From Desulfuromusa sp. (GTDB lineage Bacteria; Desulfobacterota; Desulfuromonadia; Desulfuromonadales; Geopsychrobacteraceae): a DNA stretch of 14,559 bases. Below the pieces are notes generated by a model. The model was not told the origin of the DNA. It saw only the letters and a list, made by a program, of their open reading frames with translations, and did not search any database. Of this stretch, positions 6,226 to 13,163 are shown in pieces. Position 1 is the first letter of the stretch. Every line of letters begins with the position of its first letter. The stretch is from the NCBI GenBank assembly GCA_023145655.1, contig JAGLDI010000105.1, positions 1 to 14,559 on the forward strand, given 5' to 3'. The position numbers and the translations under genes are program-made.

Positions 6226-7692
6226 ATGAAAAAAAATATGACTATTTTAAACTGGCTGATGTGGACTGTTATTACCCTGGTTGTCGTGTCAAATAGTGCT
6301 TTTGCCGCCGACTGCCCTACCGATATTGTTGCGGTCACGAATCAAGATCCAAATATCTCCGTGGAGGTGCTGTCCTATCGTGTCAAGCCACTCACAAAAT
6401 GTGAACTTGAGGTTGAGGCGCAGGCCTGGCTTTTGTTGCTGAAGAAAAAAGTGACAGAGGTCAGCAATGCTCAGGTGGCGGCAGTCTACGAGGATGAAGA
6501 GAGAAAAAAGGTAAAAGATAACCCTGGCAATAAAGAAGCTTTGGTGGCAACTGAACGAAAACCTGCTCAAGATGCCTCAGTAAAAAAAGTGATCAAAGCC
6601 GCTGAAGTTCTGGTGAAAAGTGAAGGTGGGTCAATTTCTACAGCAGATAAAACCCCCGCAGGGAAGGAAAAAGTTAAAATTGCATTGATTAAGTACTCCA
6701 CAGTTTTAGTAGGGGAAAGAACTCTCCTTGTCGATCGTTTTAATGTTGTCTTGCACGAACTTGCAGCCAAGGGCGGTAAAAAAGATGAATATACGACTTA
6801 TATCAAAGCCATATCCAACATCAAACTTGATGTGTCAGACACAAGTGCAACATGGATAGCAATGAGTAGTTGGTTAACGTCAGCAGAGGGTGGTTTTCGT
6901 TGGGCGGCTAACATCATTCAGTTTGTTGTTACGATGCTGGTGTTCTATCTGTTCTCAGTTGCTTCAGGAAGAGTCGTCAAGAAAGTATTCTTAAAATCGA
7001 ATAAACTTTCAACCTTGTTGCTTGATTTTTTGCAAATCGGTGTCCGCAGACTAGTTTTACTGATTGGTTTATTTGTCGGTCTATCGGCTCTGGAGATCAA
7101 TGTTGGACCGGTTCTGGCGATTGTTGGGGCGGCAGGTTTTGTCGTTGCTTTTGCATTGCAAAACTCACTCAGTAATTTTGCCAGCGGTATCCTGACGTTG
7201 ATTTATCGACCATTTGATATTGGCGATCTGATTAATGTTGCAGGAACCCTTGGTACAGTTGAAACAATGAATTTGCTCTCGACGCAATTGAGAACACCGG
7301 ATCATCAGTTGGTTGTTGTCCCTAATAATCTAGTTTGGGCTGATACCATTATCAATGTTACGGGAATCAGACACCGCCGTGTCGATCTGATTTTTGGTAT
7401 TGGATACAGTGATGATATTGATAAAGCACAAAAAATTCTGGAGGAAATTGTAGCGGGGCATGAGCTTGTTTTGAAAAACCCTGAACCTATTGTGAAGCTT
7501 CATGAACTTGCAGATTCATCCGTTAATTTTATTTGTCGACCCTGGGTTAAACCGGTTGATTACTGGGATGTTTACTGGGATGTCACGAGGGAAGTTAAGC
7601 GCCGTTTTGATAGCGAGGGAGTTTCCATCCCCTTCCCTCAGCAGGATGTTCATTTTTACCGGGAAGCTATTGCAGCGGTTGACAGTAAATAG
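6226..7692 (+). CDS. MscS-family mechanosensitive ion channel with long periplasmic N-domain
   Basis: The 488-residue protein starts with a signal peptide (MKK..., hydrophobic 8-22, cleavage near SAFAA 24-28), then about 195 residues of soluble, Lys/Glu-rich, probably helical periplasmic domain with two cysteines (C30, C59) that could form a disulfide. Membrane helices follow at about 227-247, 273-289 and 293-326; the last is the Gly/Ala-rich MscS pore helix (GAAGFVVAFALQNSLSNFASG). The MscS beta domain follows with YRPFDIGD (327-334) and VPNNLV (365-370), then the C-terminal vestibule. It should open under hypo-osmotic stress. ATG 6226 is preferred over the in-frame TTG 6217 because it begins the MKK signal peptide; a weak GAG lies 11 bases upstream. 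The terminator at 7762 ends the transcript. Confidence 0.92.
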   Translation: MKKNMTILNWLMWTVITLVVVSNSAFAADCPTDIVAVTNQDPNISVEVLSYRVKPLTKCELEVEAQAWLLLLKKKVTEVSNAQVAAVYEDEERKKVKDNPGNKEALVATERKPAQDASVKKVIKAAEVLVKSEGGSISTADKTPAGKEKVKIALIKYSTVLVGERTLLVDRFNVVLHELAAKGGKKDEYTTYIKAISNIKLDVSDTSATWIAMSSWLTSAEGGFRWAANIIQFVVTMLVFYLFSVASGRVVKKVFLKSNKLSTLLLDFLQIGVRRLVLLIGLFVGLSALEINVGPVLAIVGAAGFVVAFALQNSLSNFASGILTLIYRPFDIGDLINVAGTLGTVETMNLLSTQLRTPDHQLVVVPNNLVWADTIINVTGIRHRRVDLIFGIGYSDDIDKAQKILEEIVAGHELVLKNPEPIVKLHELADSSVNFICRPWVKPVDYWDVYWDVTREVKRRFDSEGVSIPFPQQDVHFYREAIAAVDSK

Positions 7693-7761
7693 AAATAAAA
7701 GTCAGGATTGGCGACAAAAGAGGATGGCAGTTGAGTTCAATTTATCCGTAGATTAAGGGGC

Positions 7762-7795
7762 CTACCCCGCAGCTTGCTGCGGGGTAGTTCTTTTT
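7762..7795 (+). terminator. intrinsic terminator after the mscS-type gene
   Basis: A perfect 11-bp stem, CTACCCCGCAG (7762-7772) with CTGCGGGGTAG (7777-7787), closes a CTTG tetraloop and is followed by TTCTTTTT (7788-7795). It works only for the + strand. The remaining 142 bases to the convergent DUF945 gene hold no clear feature, and I see no good terminator for the minus-strand operon there. Confidence 0.93.
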
Positions 7796-7937
7796 CGACC
7801 ACCCATTTGTACTGCCATTTTTGCAGCAAGTGAGTCCTGAGTTTAGCACCCAAAAGTCTCTTGCCCCCCTTGGTGGAAATTGCAGTTTCTTCTTCTGTAA
7901 ACCGTGCCTCTGGGTGAGGAAGTAGATATTTAGCTTT

Positions 7938-9248
7938 CTACTGGTGGCTGAGCGAAGCCGAAGCCAAAACTTCCCCGTTCAGCTTCCCCTGCCCTTCAGC
8001 CCAGGAAAAATCAATGAGAAACTTATCCCCATTCTGCCGAGTGAAGATTCCTTTTTGTACCAATCCACCAGCAATCTGTTCTGCTTGCTCGGCAAGAACC
8101 GCCGGATTCTGATGCTTACCCCCGGTAGATTGCAGGTTGCTGAATAACCGATAACCGGTCACAAATGCACCACGGTCAATTTCCAGCTGAAAGTTAGCCG
8201 TGATATTTTCCAGAGAGAATAATGAACTTTCTGCCGCAGATTCTTTCAACAGGCTCAAATCTCCATTTCCTTTAATCTCCCCATTATCGGTACGCAGAGA
8301 TAACTCTTCCAGAGTCAGGGTGACACCAGAATCTAGCAATTCGGTGTAAAATGCCAACAGCTGTAATTGTAATTCGAACGGGCTGCTTTGCTGGTCGAAA
8401 GCCTGTTGTTGTAGTTGCTCGGCAGTTTGCTGAATCGAGTCAAGTAACCCCATATCAATTCCCGACAGGGTCAACCTCAATCGTCCATCGCTGAGGGTTT
8501 CTCCTGCCAACAAAAGTTGGTCAAAATTTAATTCAGCAGTGCCGCTAAAAAGCCCTTGAGTTAAGTCAGTTTGTCCCCAGTATTGAATGTTCTGGAATTC
8601 AATAGCCAGCTTGTCATGGCCAACCAGCTGGAGTTTTTCCAGCTGAAGGGTTCCGTTACCCAGAGGAATATCCCGCAAATCTGTCATCTGGGTGGAAATT
8701 CTCAAATTGGCTAACTTCAGTTCACTCTGATCAGTTTGTTGTTGTAAGCTGTCCAGCAGACAGACAAAATTTCCCATTGTCAGATCAGCATTTAAATTCC
8801 ACCCCGCACTGAATCCAGTAATTTCCAGGCTGCCGCCATTGTCCTGGAACTTAAGTGATGGAAGGATCAATCTGGATTTGGAAGCCCCCAGAAAACTGAA
8901 GTCGGTTGTCAACTGGAGTTGCTCAAGGGGGATTCTGGTCGCAATGTTTTTCGCCAGAGCTGAATCGGGTACAAGGGTGGTTATCATCTTCACGCCCCAA
9001 ATAAAATGACGAATTTGATGATTAAATCTGACTTCTTCTCCCCTGATTCTGATAATTGTTTCTGCAGCCGATGTAAATAGTTTGCGTTGATAAGTTTTTA
9101 TCTCAACCTTGATCAGTTCGGGCGAAACCTGGTTGATGGCAGTGACTTGGGCAGTAAAATGCTGCTCGGTTAGATAACTGCAATACCAGGTCAGCGTAAA
9201 CAAGCCAAGGATGGTCAACACCATCAGGACGGAAAGGCTTTTTTTCAT
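7938..9248 (-). CDS. DUF945 (YdgA-like) family protein
   Basis: The 436-residue product has one N-terminal membrane anchor or uncleaved signal (about 4-26, MKKSLSVLMVLTILGLF) and a long periplasmic part rich in Leu, Gln and Ser with alternating strand-like segments. The opening after the anchor, with its YLTEQHF...VSPELIKVEIKTYQRKLFTSAAETIIRI pattern read in pieces, resembles E. coli YdgA (YQNYQRGVFSS). YdgA-family proteins have no firmly established role. It is the last gene of a minus-strand operon: its ATG (9248) comes 1 bp after the stop of the pseudouridine synthase gene. Codon use looks like its neighbours. The family call rests on the N-terminal region; the C-terminal half is not recognisable by motif. 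Confidence 0.75.
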   Translation of the reverse strand: MKKSLSVLMVLTILGLFTLTWYCSYLTEQHFTAQVTAINQVSPELIKVEIKTYQRKLFTSAAETIIRIRGEEVRFNHQIRHFIWGVKMITTLVPDSALAKNIATRIPLEQLQLTTDFSFLGASKSRLILPSLKFQDNGGSLEITGFSAGWNLNADLTMGNFVCLLDSLQQQTDQSELKLANLRISTQMTDLRDIPLGNGTLQLEKLQLVGHDKLAIEFQNIQYWGQTDLTQGLFSGTAELNFDQLLLAGETLSDGRLRLTLSGIDMGLLDSIQQTAEQLQQQAFDQQSSPFELQLQLLAFYTELLDSGVTLTLEELSLRTDNGEIKGNGDLSLLKESAAESSLFSLENITANFQLEIDRGAFVTGYRLFSNLQSTGGKHQNPAVLAEQAEQIAGGLVQKGIFTRQNGDKFLIDFSWAEGQGKLNGEVLASASLSHQ

Positions 9249-9249
9249 A

Positions 9250-10119
9250 CTATTCTATCCCAAGCTGTGGAAGAAAACGGGATAAATCTTTTGGTAAGGG
9301 GCAATCAACCTCTATCCGTTGCTGACTGAATGGGTCGATGAAAGCCAGTTGTCGACAATGGAGAAATAAGCGCGGGAGTTTTCTCGGGCAGGGGCCCTTA
9401 TAGCGCCGGTCACCATAAAGTGGATGTCCAGCATCAGCGAGTTGCCGTCGAATCTGATGCTGGCGACCGGTGTGCAGCTGAATTTCTAACAATGATACGG
9501 TGTCATTACTGATCAGGGTTTGGTAGCTGGTTCTGGCGGTTTTTAATTTTCCCTTGGCGGGGATATCACTCAATAGCTCGCCCCGACCTAAAAGCTTTCC
9601 CGCAACCAGAGCCAGGTAGGTTTTACTTACCTCTCCCTGCATAAACAGTTTTCCCAGTTCGGCACAACTTTTTTTCCCTTTGCCGAATAATACCGGCCCG
9701 GAAGTTTCCAGATCCAGTCGTTGCACCGGAGCTACTTGAAATTTGTCGCCTCGATCCGCCAGAAAGGTCATCACTTGGTCAGTCAGATTATCCCGTTCAT
9801 GCCCCTTACCTTTGTGGATTGCTAACCCGGCTGGCTTGTTAACAATCAGGATCTCTCGTGATTCATAGAGAATATCCAGCTTCGGGCGAGAATTCTGCGG
9901 GGCAAACAGGAGTTCCTGAATTCGACTACTGTTAGGCAAAGCGATCTTGTCTCCGGCAGAGAGACAATCATCGGCAGCAACGATTTTATCTGCCCTGGTG
10001 ATCTTTCCTTTTTTAAACAATTGCCGTAAATAACCTGCTGGGGCCACAGGGATGTGTTGCTGCAGAAATTGTTGGACAGTCAAATCAGTTTCTTCTTCGG
10101 TTACAATAAACACAGGCAT
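9250..10119 (-). CDS. RluA-family RNA pseudouridine synthase
   Basis: The 289-residue enzyme isomerises uridine to pseudouridine in rRNA or tRNA. An S4-like RNA-binding domain occupies about 10-62 (YLRQLFKKGKI). The catalytic domain has the entry strand ILIVNKPAGLAIH (90-102), catalytic D136 in QRLDLETSG (133-141), the KTYLALVAG strand (166-174), LHTGRQHQIR (215-224) and HPLYGDRRY (232-240). The residue before RLD is Gln where most RluA enzymes have His. ATG 10119 is chosen because AAGGA lies 6 bases upstream inside the end of the preceding gene; the alternative TTG at 10125 abuts that AAGGA. The gap from the aminotransferase stop is 2 bp, so the genes are translationally linked. The exact RNA target (RluC, RluD, TruC-like) cannot be assigned. 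Confidence 0.93.
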   Translation of the reverse strand: MPVFIVTEEETDLTVQQFLQQHIPVAPAGYLRQLFKKGKITRADKIVAADDCLSAGDKIALPNSSRIQELLFAPQNSRPKLDILYESREILIVNKPAGLAIHKGKGHERDNLTDQVMTFLADRGDKFQVAPVQRLDLETSGPVLFGKGKKSCAELGKLFMQGEVSKTYLALVAGKLLGRGELLSDIPAKGKLKTARTSYQTLISNDTVSLLEIQLHTGRQHQIRRQLADAGHPLYGDRRYKGPCPRKLPRLFLHCRQLAFIDPFSQQRIEVDCPLPKDLSRFLPQLGIE

Positions 10120-10121
10120 GG

Positions 10122-10985
10122 TCAATCCTTTATCCCCATATCCCGATGCAGCTCTTTTCGCAACTGCCGGGCAATAGGGCCAACCTCACCCTGATTAATG
10201 GTAAAACCCTCCACCTTAACCACTGGAACGATCTCCAGAGAGGTAGAAGTAATAAAGACCTCATCAGAAAATTGTAAATCCTGCAGCTTGAATTCACCAC
10301 TGATAACCCGCAAATTAAGCTTCTCTTCACACAGTCGCATAATGGTGGAGCGGGTAACCCCCTTCAGCAGTCCAGTTGAAATAGCCGGGGTAAAGACCCA
10401 CGGTCCTCGACTCCAGAAGATGTTTGATGCGGCCCCTTCGCAGATATGATCCTTGTTGTTCAGCATGATCACCTCAAAAGCACCGGCAGCCTTAGCTTCA
10501 AGTTTCCCCAGCAGACTGTTGAGGTTACTGATTGATTTGATTTGCGGATTGATCGCTTCCGGAGCGTTTCTTCGTGTTTGCGCTACTTGCAGGTCAATCC
10601 CTTCCTGATAATAGCTTGCTGCAAACCCTTGAAACTCCCGGGCAACAATCAGGCAGGTCAGGTCACTATCCATATTTCGCTGAAAGCCAATCTCCCCTTT
10701 ACCCCGGGTTATTGTGATTCGATAGTAGGCATTTTTCAGACCATTGCGTTCATTGAGTTCCAACAGGACCGCTTCAAGTTGTGACTGGGTCATGGTCAGT
10801 GGGTAGGAGAGTGCTTTGGCCGATTGTACCAGCCTCTGATAGTGCTGGGGAAATTGATAAAGTTGGTTTTCGACGGAGCGAAAACTCTCAAAAATTCCAT
10901 CACCATATAAAAAACCTTGATCAAAAACTGAAACTTTTGCCATGTCACTTTGAACAAATTGACCATTTAAATAGAGATAACTCAT
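10122..10985 (-). CDS. class IV PLP-dependent aminotransferase / aminodeoxychorismate lyase-like
   Basis: The 287-residue protein belongs to fold-type IV PLP enzymes (IlvE, D-amino-acid aminotransferase, PabC). Supporting motifs are FLYGDGIFESFR (25-36), the Schiff-base lysine K150 in PQIKSISNLNSLLGK, the cofactor-binding E183 in CEGAASNIFW (182-191), GLLKGVTR (205-212) and the substrate-loop region ITSTSLEIVPV (245-255). Its general pattern is nearest the D-amino-acid transaminase / PabC-like group, so it could make p-aminobenzoate, transaminate branched-chain amino acids, or act on D-amino acids; sequence alone does not decide. AGGA lies 7 bases before the ATG. It is the first gene of the operon with the RluA-type enzyme and the DUF945 protein. 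Confidence 0.88.
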   Translation of the reverse strand: MSYLYLNGQFVQSDMAKVSVFDQGFLYGDGIFESFRSVENQLYQFPQHYQRLVQSAKALSYPLTMTQSQLEAVLLELNERNGLKNAYYRITITRGKGEIGFQRNMDSDLTCLIVAREFQGFAASYYQEGIDLQVAQTRRNAPEAINPQIKSISNLNSLLGKLEAKAAGAFEVIMLNNKDHICEGAASNIFWSRGPWVFTPAISTGLLKGVTRSTIMRLCEEKLNLRVISGEFKLQDLQFSDEVFITSTSLEIVPVVKVEGFTINQGEVGPIARQLRKELHRDMGIKD

Positions 10986-11111
10986 TGCTTGATCCTGAAA
11001 TTAAAAATCGATGTAAAGTCAAATTGACAGATAATTTTATCGTAAAACTCAATTTGGCGAAAGGGCAAAGAAGCAGGATATCGAATCATTGACATCGGCG
11101 CTATCTTTGCC
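10986..11111. promoter_or_regulatory. upstream region of the aminotransferase operon with a short palindrome
   Basis: This 126-base AT-rich stretch must contain the promoter of the minus-strand operon, unless it is read through from elsewhere. The only definite structure is an 11-base palindrome, GTCAA-A-TTGAC (11018-11028), 33 bases upstream of the start codon, a possible operator. TAAAAT-like hexamers occur on the minus strand but no convincing -35/-10 pair was found. Confidence 0.3.
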
Positions 11112-11275
11112 TAGTGTCATGTCACGCATGAACTGTCGATCTTGCTTGCACTTTTGCCTGCCAACTGTGTTGTGACGTCCCCTGTATAGCTTTGGTTATG
11201 CAGTAAAAGTCACGCCTTGTTGACAGGCAAAATTCCAGCGCAATTTTCTAACCGTTCATCCCTGACACGACACTA
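11112..11275. mobile_element. palindromic MITE-like element (about 160 bp)
   Basis: Outer inverted repeats of 22 bases, 11114-11135 and 11252-11273, match at 18 positions (GTGTC-TGTCA-ATGAAC shared). Inner arms also match: 11152-11165 (TTTTGCCTGCCAAC) against 11219-11232 (13 of 14), and GTGAC 11172-11176 against GTCAC 11209-11213, so the whole unit can fold into one long hairpin around 11177-11208. It is flanked by TA on both sides, or by CTAG counting one more base each way, consistent with a target duplication made by an IS630/Tc1-like (TA) or IS5-like (YTAR) transposase. There is no coding sequence. This is the pattern of a non-autonomous foldback element; the parent IS is unknown. A perfect TTGACA (11220-11225) lies inside the right half but without a good -10. 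Confidence 0.75.
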
Positions 11276-11279
11276 GTAT

Positions 11280-11320
11280 CGGGGGAGATTGAGCCATTTT
11301 GTCTTCCCCCGAGCTTCCCC
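11280..11320 (+). promoter_or_regulatory. ltaE leader hairpin with two competing pairing partners
   Basis: CGGGGGA (11280-11286) pairs perfectly with TCCCCCG (11305-11311). A second C-rich block, CTTCCCC (11314-11320), repeats CTTCCCC at 11303-11309 and could pair with the same G run instead. There is no T run, so it is not a simple terminator. It lies 39-79 bases upstream of the ltaE start, between the MITE-like element and the gene, and may affect expression. The role is inference. Confidence 0.35.
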
Positions 11321-11358
11321 TGAAAACCCAGCTTAAGAGCCCAAACAGGATATATTTT

Positions 11359-12396
11359 ATGGACGTTATTGATCTGCGCAGTGACACTGTCACCCACCCC
11401 ACTCCTGAAATGCGTACGGCTATGGCAACAGCGACTGTTGGTGACGATGTTTATGGGGAAGACCCGACAGTTAACCGGCTTGAAGCTGCAGCAGCTGAAA
11501 TGTTCGGGATGGAGGCGGGACTGTTTGTGACCAGTGGAACCCAGGGTAACCTGATCGCACTGTTGACCCATGCCCCCCGGGGGAGTGAAATTATTGTCGG
11601 AGATAAAGCCCATATTGTCCTATACGAACAAGCAGGAATGGCGGCACTCGGTGGGATCATGCCCAGAACTCTTGCTGTTCAGGAAGATGGGACGCTGCTG
11701 CTGGATGATATCGAGCAGGCGATCCGTGGGGACAATGAACACTTTCCCCGCTCCAGAGTTATCTCCATTGAGAATACTCAGGGGACGGTCGGAGCGACCC
11801 CGCTAAGTCCGGAATATACCCGTCAGGTTGCCGAACTGGCCCATCAACATCAACTCAAGTTTCATATTGACGGGGCACGGATCTTCAATGCAGCAACAGC
11901 GTACAACGTCTCTCCAGCTGAAATTATTGCCGGTGCCGACAGTATAACTTTCTGTCTCTCCAAAGGGTTGTGTGCTCCGGTCGGATCTATTCTGCTTGGC
12001 AGCAAAGAGTTTATTAAAGAGGCACATCGGGTCCGAAAAGTTCTTGGTGGGGGGATGCGTCAGGTGGGGGTTCTTGCTGCAGCAGGGCTGATTGCCCTGG
12101 ATAAAATGACTCAACGCCTGGCCGAAGATCATCTGAATGCTGCCTATCTTTCGGCACAGCTCAGAGAGGTTCCCGGGGTGAAGGTGATGAGTCAAAATAC
12201 CAGCTTCGTTTTTTTCTGGTTGGAGGAGGAGGCCAGATTGAGCCCCGTGGAATTCACCAGAAAAATGGCGGAACAAAATGTTCTACTCAGTCCCTACCCG
12301 GGTTATGAACGTAAATTTCGGGCGGTTCTCCATTATTGGATTACCCGCGAACGGGTTGATGAAGCTGTTGCGGCAATGAAAACTATCTTGGGGTAG
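11359..12396 (+). CDS. ltaE: low-specificity L-threonine aldolase
   Basis: The 345-residue PLP enzyme cleaves threonine and allo-threonine to glycine and acetaldehyde. It begins with the family signature DLRSDTVTHPTPEM (5-18) and has VGDDVYGEDPTVNRLE (27-42), the cofactor-stacking His in the AHIVLYEQAG region (H85), HIDGARIFNA (169-178) with D171 and R174, and the Schiff-base lysine K202 in CLSKGLCAPVGS. Length and motif order match LtaE throughout. ATG 11359 follows AGGA (11347-11350) by 8 bases; an upstream in-frame TTG (11299) would add 20 non-conserved residues. It is transcribed alone, 83 bases downstream of the MITE-like element. The 113 bases after the stop show no clear terminator. 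Confidence 0.96.
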   Translation: MDVIDLRSDTVTHPTPEMRTAMATATVGDDVYGEDPTVNRLEAAAAEMFGMEAGLFVTSGTQGNLIALLTHAPRGSEIIVGDKAHIVLYEQAGMAALGGIMPRTLAVQEDGTLLLDDIEQAIRGDNEHFPRSRVISIENTQGTVGATPLSPEYTRQVAELAHQHQLKFHIDGARIFNAATAYNVSPAEIIAGADSITFCLSKGLCAPVGSILLGSKEFIKEAHRVRKVLGGGMRQVGVLAAAGLIALDKMTQRLAEDHLNAAYLSAQLREVPGVKVMSQNTSFVFFWLEEEARLSPVEFTRKMAEQNVLLSPYPGYERKFRAVLHYWITRERVDEAVAAMKTILG

Positions 12397-12452
12397 CTTT
12401 TGTTCCACCGTGACTGTCATTAAACGGCTATGTCCGGCTCAACAAACTTTAT

Positions 12453-12483
12453 TTTTGCCATAATATCAATGGCAAAATATTAT
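12453..12483 (+). promoter_or_regulatory. sigma-70-like promoter overlapped by a 9-7-9 operator-like dyad
   Basis: TTTTGCCAT (12453-12461) and ATGGCAAAA (12469-12477) are a perfect 9-bp inverted repeat with a 7-base centre. The same stretch contains a -35-like TTGCCA (12455-12460) and, 17 bases on, a -10-like TATTAT (12478-12483). The dyad therefore covers the -35 and spacer, the classic place for a repressor. The predicted start point is about 20 bases before the rhodanese ATG. No T run follows the dyad on the + strand, so a terminator is unlikely. Confidence 0.55.
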
Positions 12484-12509
12484 TCTTGGTCACAGAAAGG
12501 AAAGTCTTT

Positions 12510-13100
12510 ATGAAGTGTAAATTTATTCTTCTGTTTGTTCTTGTCGCTTGCATGGGTGTTCCGGCGGTTTTTGCTGCAGAGAAGCCAACCAACCCCAATC
12601 AACAGACCATCTGGAACCTCTATGTGGATTCAAGGGAAGCCTATGCTATGAAGCAGCAATTGGGCAACCAGATGCTTTTTATTGACGTACGGGATCCAAT
12701 TGAAATTATGTTTACCGGTTTTACCGATGTGGTTGATATAAATATCCCTTTCAAGCTGGCCAATGGCAGAGTCTGGAATGATAAGAAACCGGTTTTTTTG
12801 ATGGAGGTTAATCCTGATTTCGAACCAGAGATTGCTGCAGCGCTTGAAGCACGTGGGCTCACCAAAGAAGTCCCGGTTGTCATTATGTGCCGTTCGGGTG
12901 GAACCCGTGGGGCCCCTGCAATCAAGTATCTGGAAAACAAAGGCTATAAACAGGTTTATGTCGTCACTGATGGTTTTGAAGGGGGAAAAGTCAAGGAGGG
13001 TGACAGAAAAAACTGGCGGTTAAAGAATGGTTGGAAGAACTCCGGGCTCCCCTGGAGCTACAAGTTGAACAAAGAAAAAATGTATTTTCCAACGAAGTAA
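12510..13100 (+). CDS. exported rhodanese-like (sulfurtransferase-domain) protein
   Basis: The 196-residue protein has a signal sequence (MKCK, hydrophobic 5-22) and one rhodanese domain (about 35-165). It contains the CH2A-like FIDVRDPIE (57-65) and the active-site loop MCRSGGTRG (126-134) with catalytic C127, a six-residue loop of sulfurtransferase type, followed by VYVVTDGFEGG (149-159). A basic, aromatic tail follows the domain (KNWRLKNGWKNSGLPW). The signal can be read as type I (cleavage near VFA-A, 20-23) or as a lipoprotein signal (LVAC, Cys14). ATG 12510 follows AAAGGA well; the upstream TTG (12486) lacks support. It should act on sulfur compounds in the periplasm, and its promoter carries an operator-like dyad. 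The natural substrate is unknown. Confidence 0.9.
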   Translation: MKCKFILLFVLVACMGVPAVFAAEKPTNPNQQTIWNLYVDSREAYAMKQQLGNQMLFIDVRDPIEIMFTGFTDVVDINIPFKLANGRVWNDKKPVFLMEVNPDFEPEIAAALEARGLTKEVPVVIMCRSGGTRGAPAIKYLENKGYKQVYVVTDGFEGGKVKEGDRKNWRLKNGWKNSGLPWSYKLNKEKMYFPTK

Positions 13101-13115
13101 AATAAACTTAACGAT

Positions 13116-13150
13116 CTGGCGGGGATTGACCGATGGTCGATTTCTGCCAG
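13116..13150. terminator. hairpin between convergent genes, possible terminator
   Basis: CTGGC (13116-13120) pairs with GCCAG (13146-13150), and inside it ATTGACC (13125-13131) pairs with GGTCGAT (13135-13141), including one G-U, around a three-base loop. It fills the 63-base gap between the rhodanese and the flavoprotein genes. The flank is T-rich only in the minus direction and no clean T run follows on either side, so termination efficiency is uncertain. Confidence 0.4.
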
Positions 13151-13163
13151 TTTGACGTAGAAA

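Noticed and set aside
10120..10125. TTG 10125 start for the pseudouridine synthase
   Set aside because: It abuts the AAGGA ribosome binding site, which is correctly spaced for ATG 10119.
10781..11092. 103-codon open frame on the + strand
   Set aside because: Antisense to the aminotransferase start and its promoter region; no domain and no plausible ribosome binding site.
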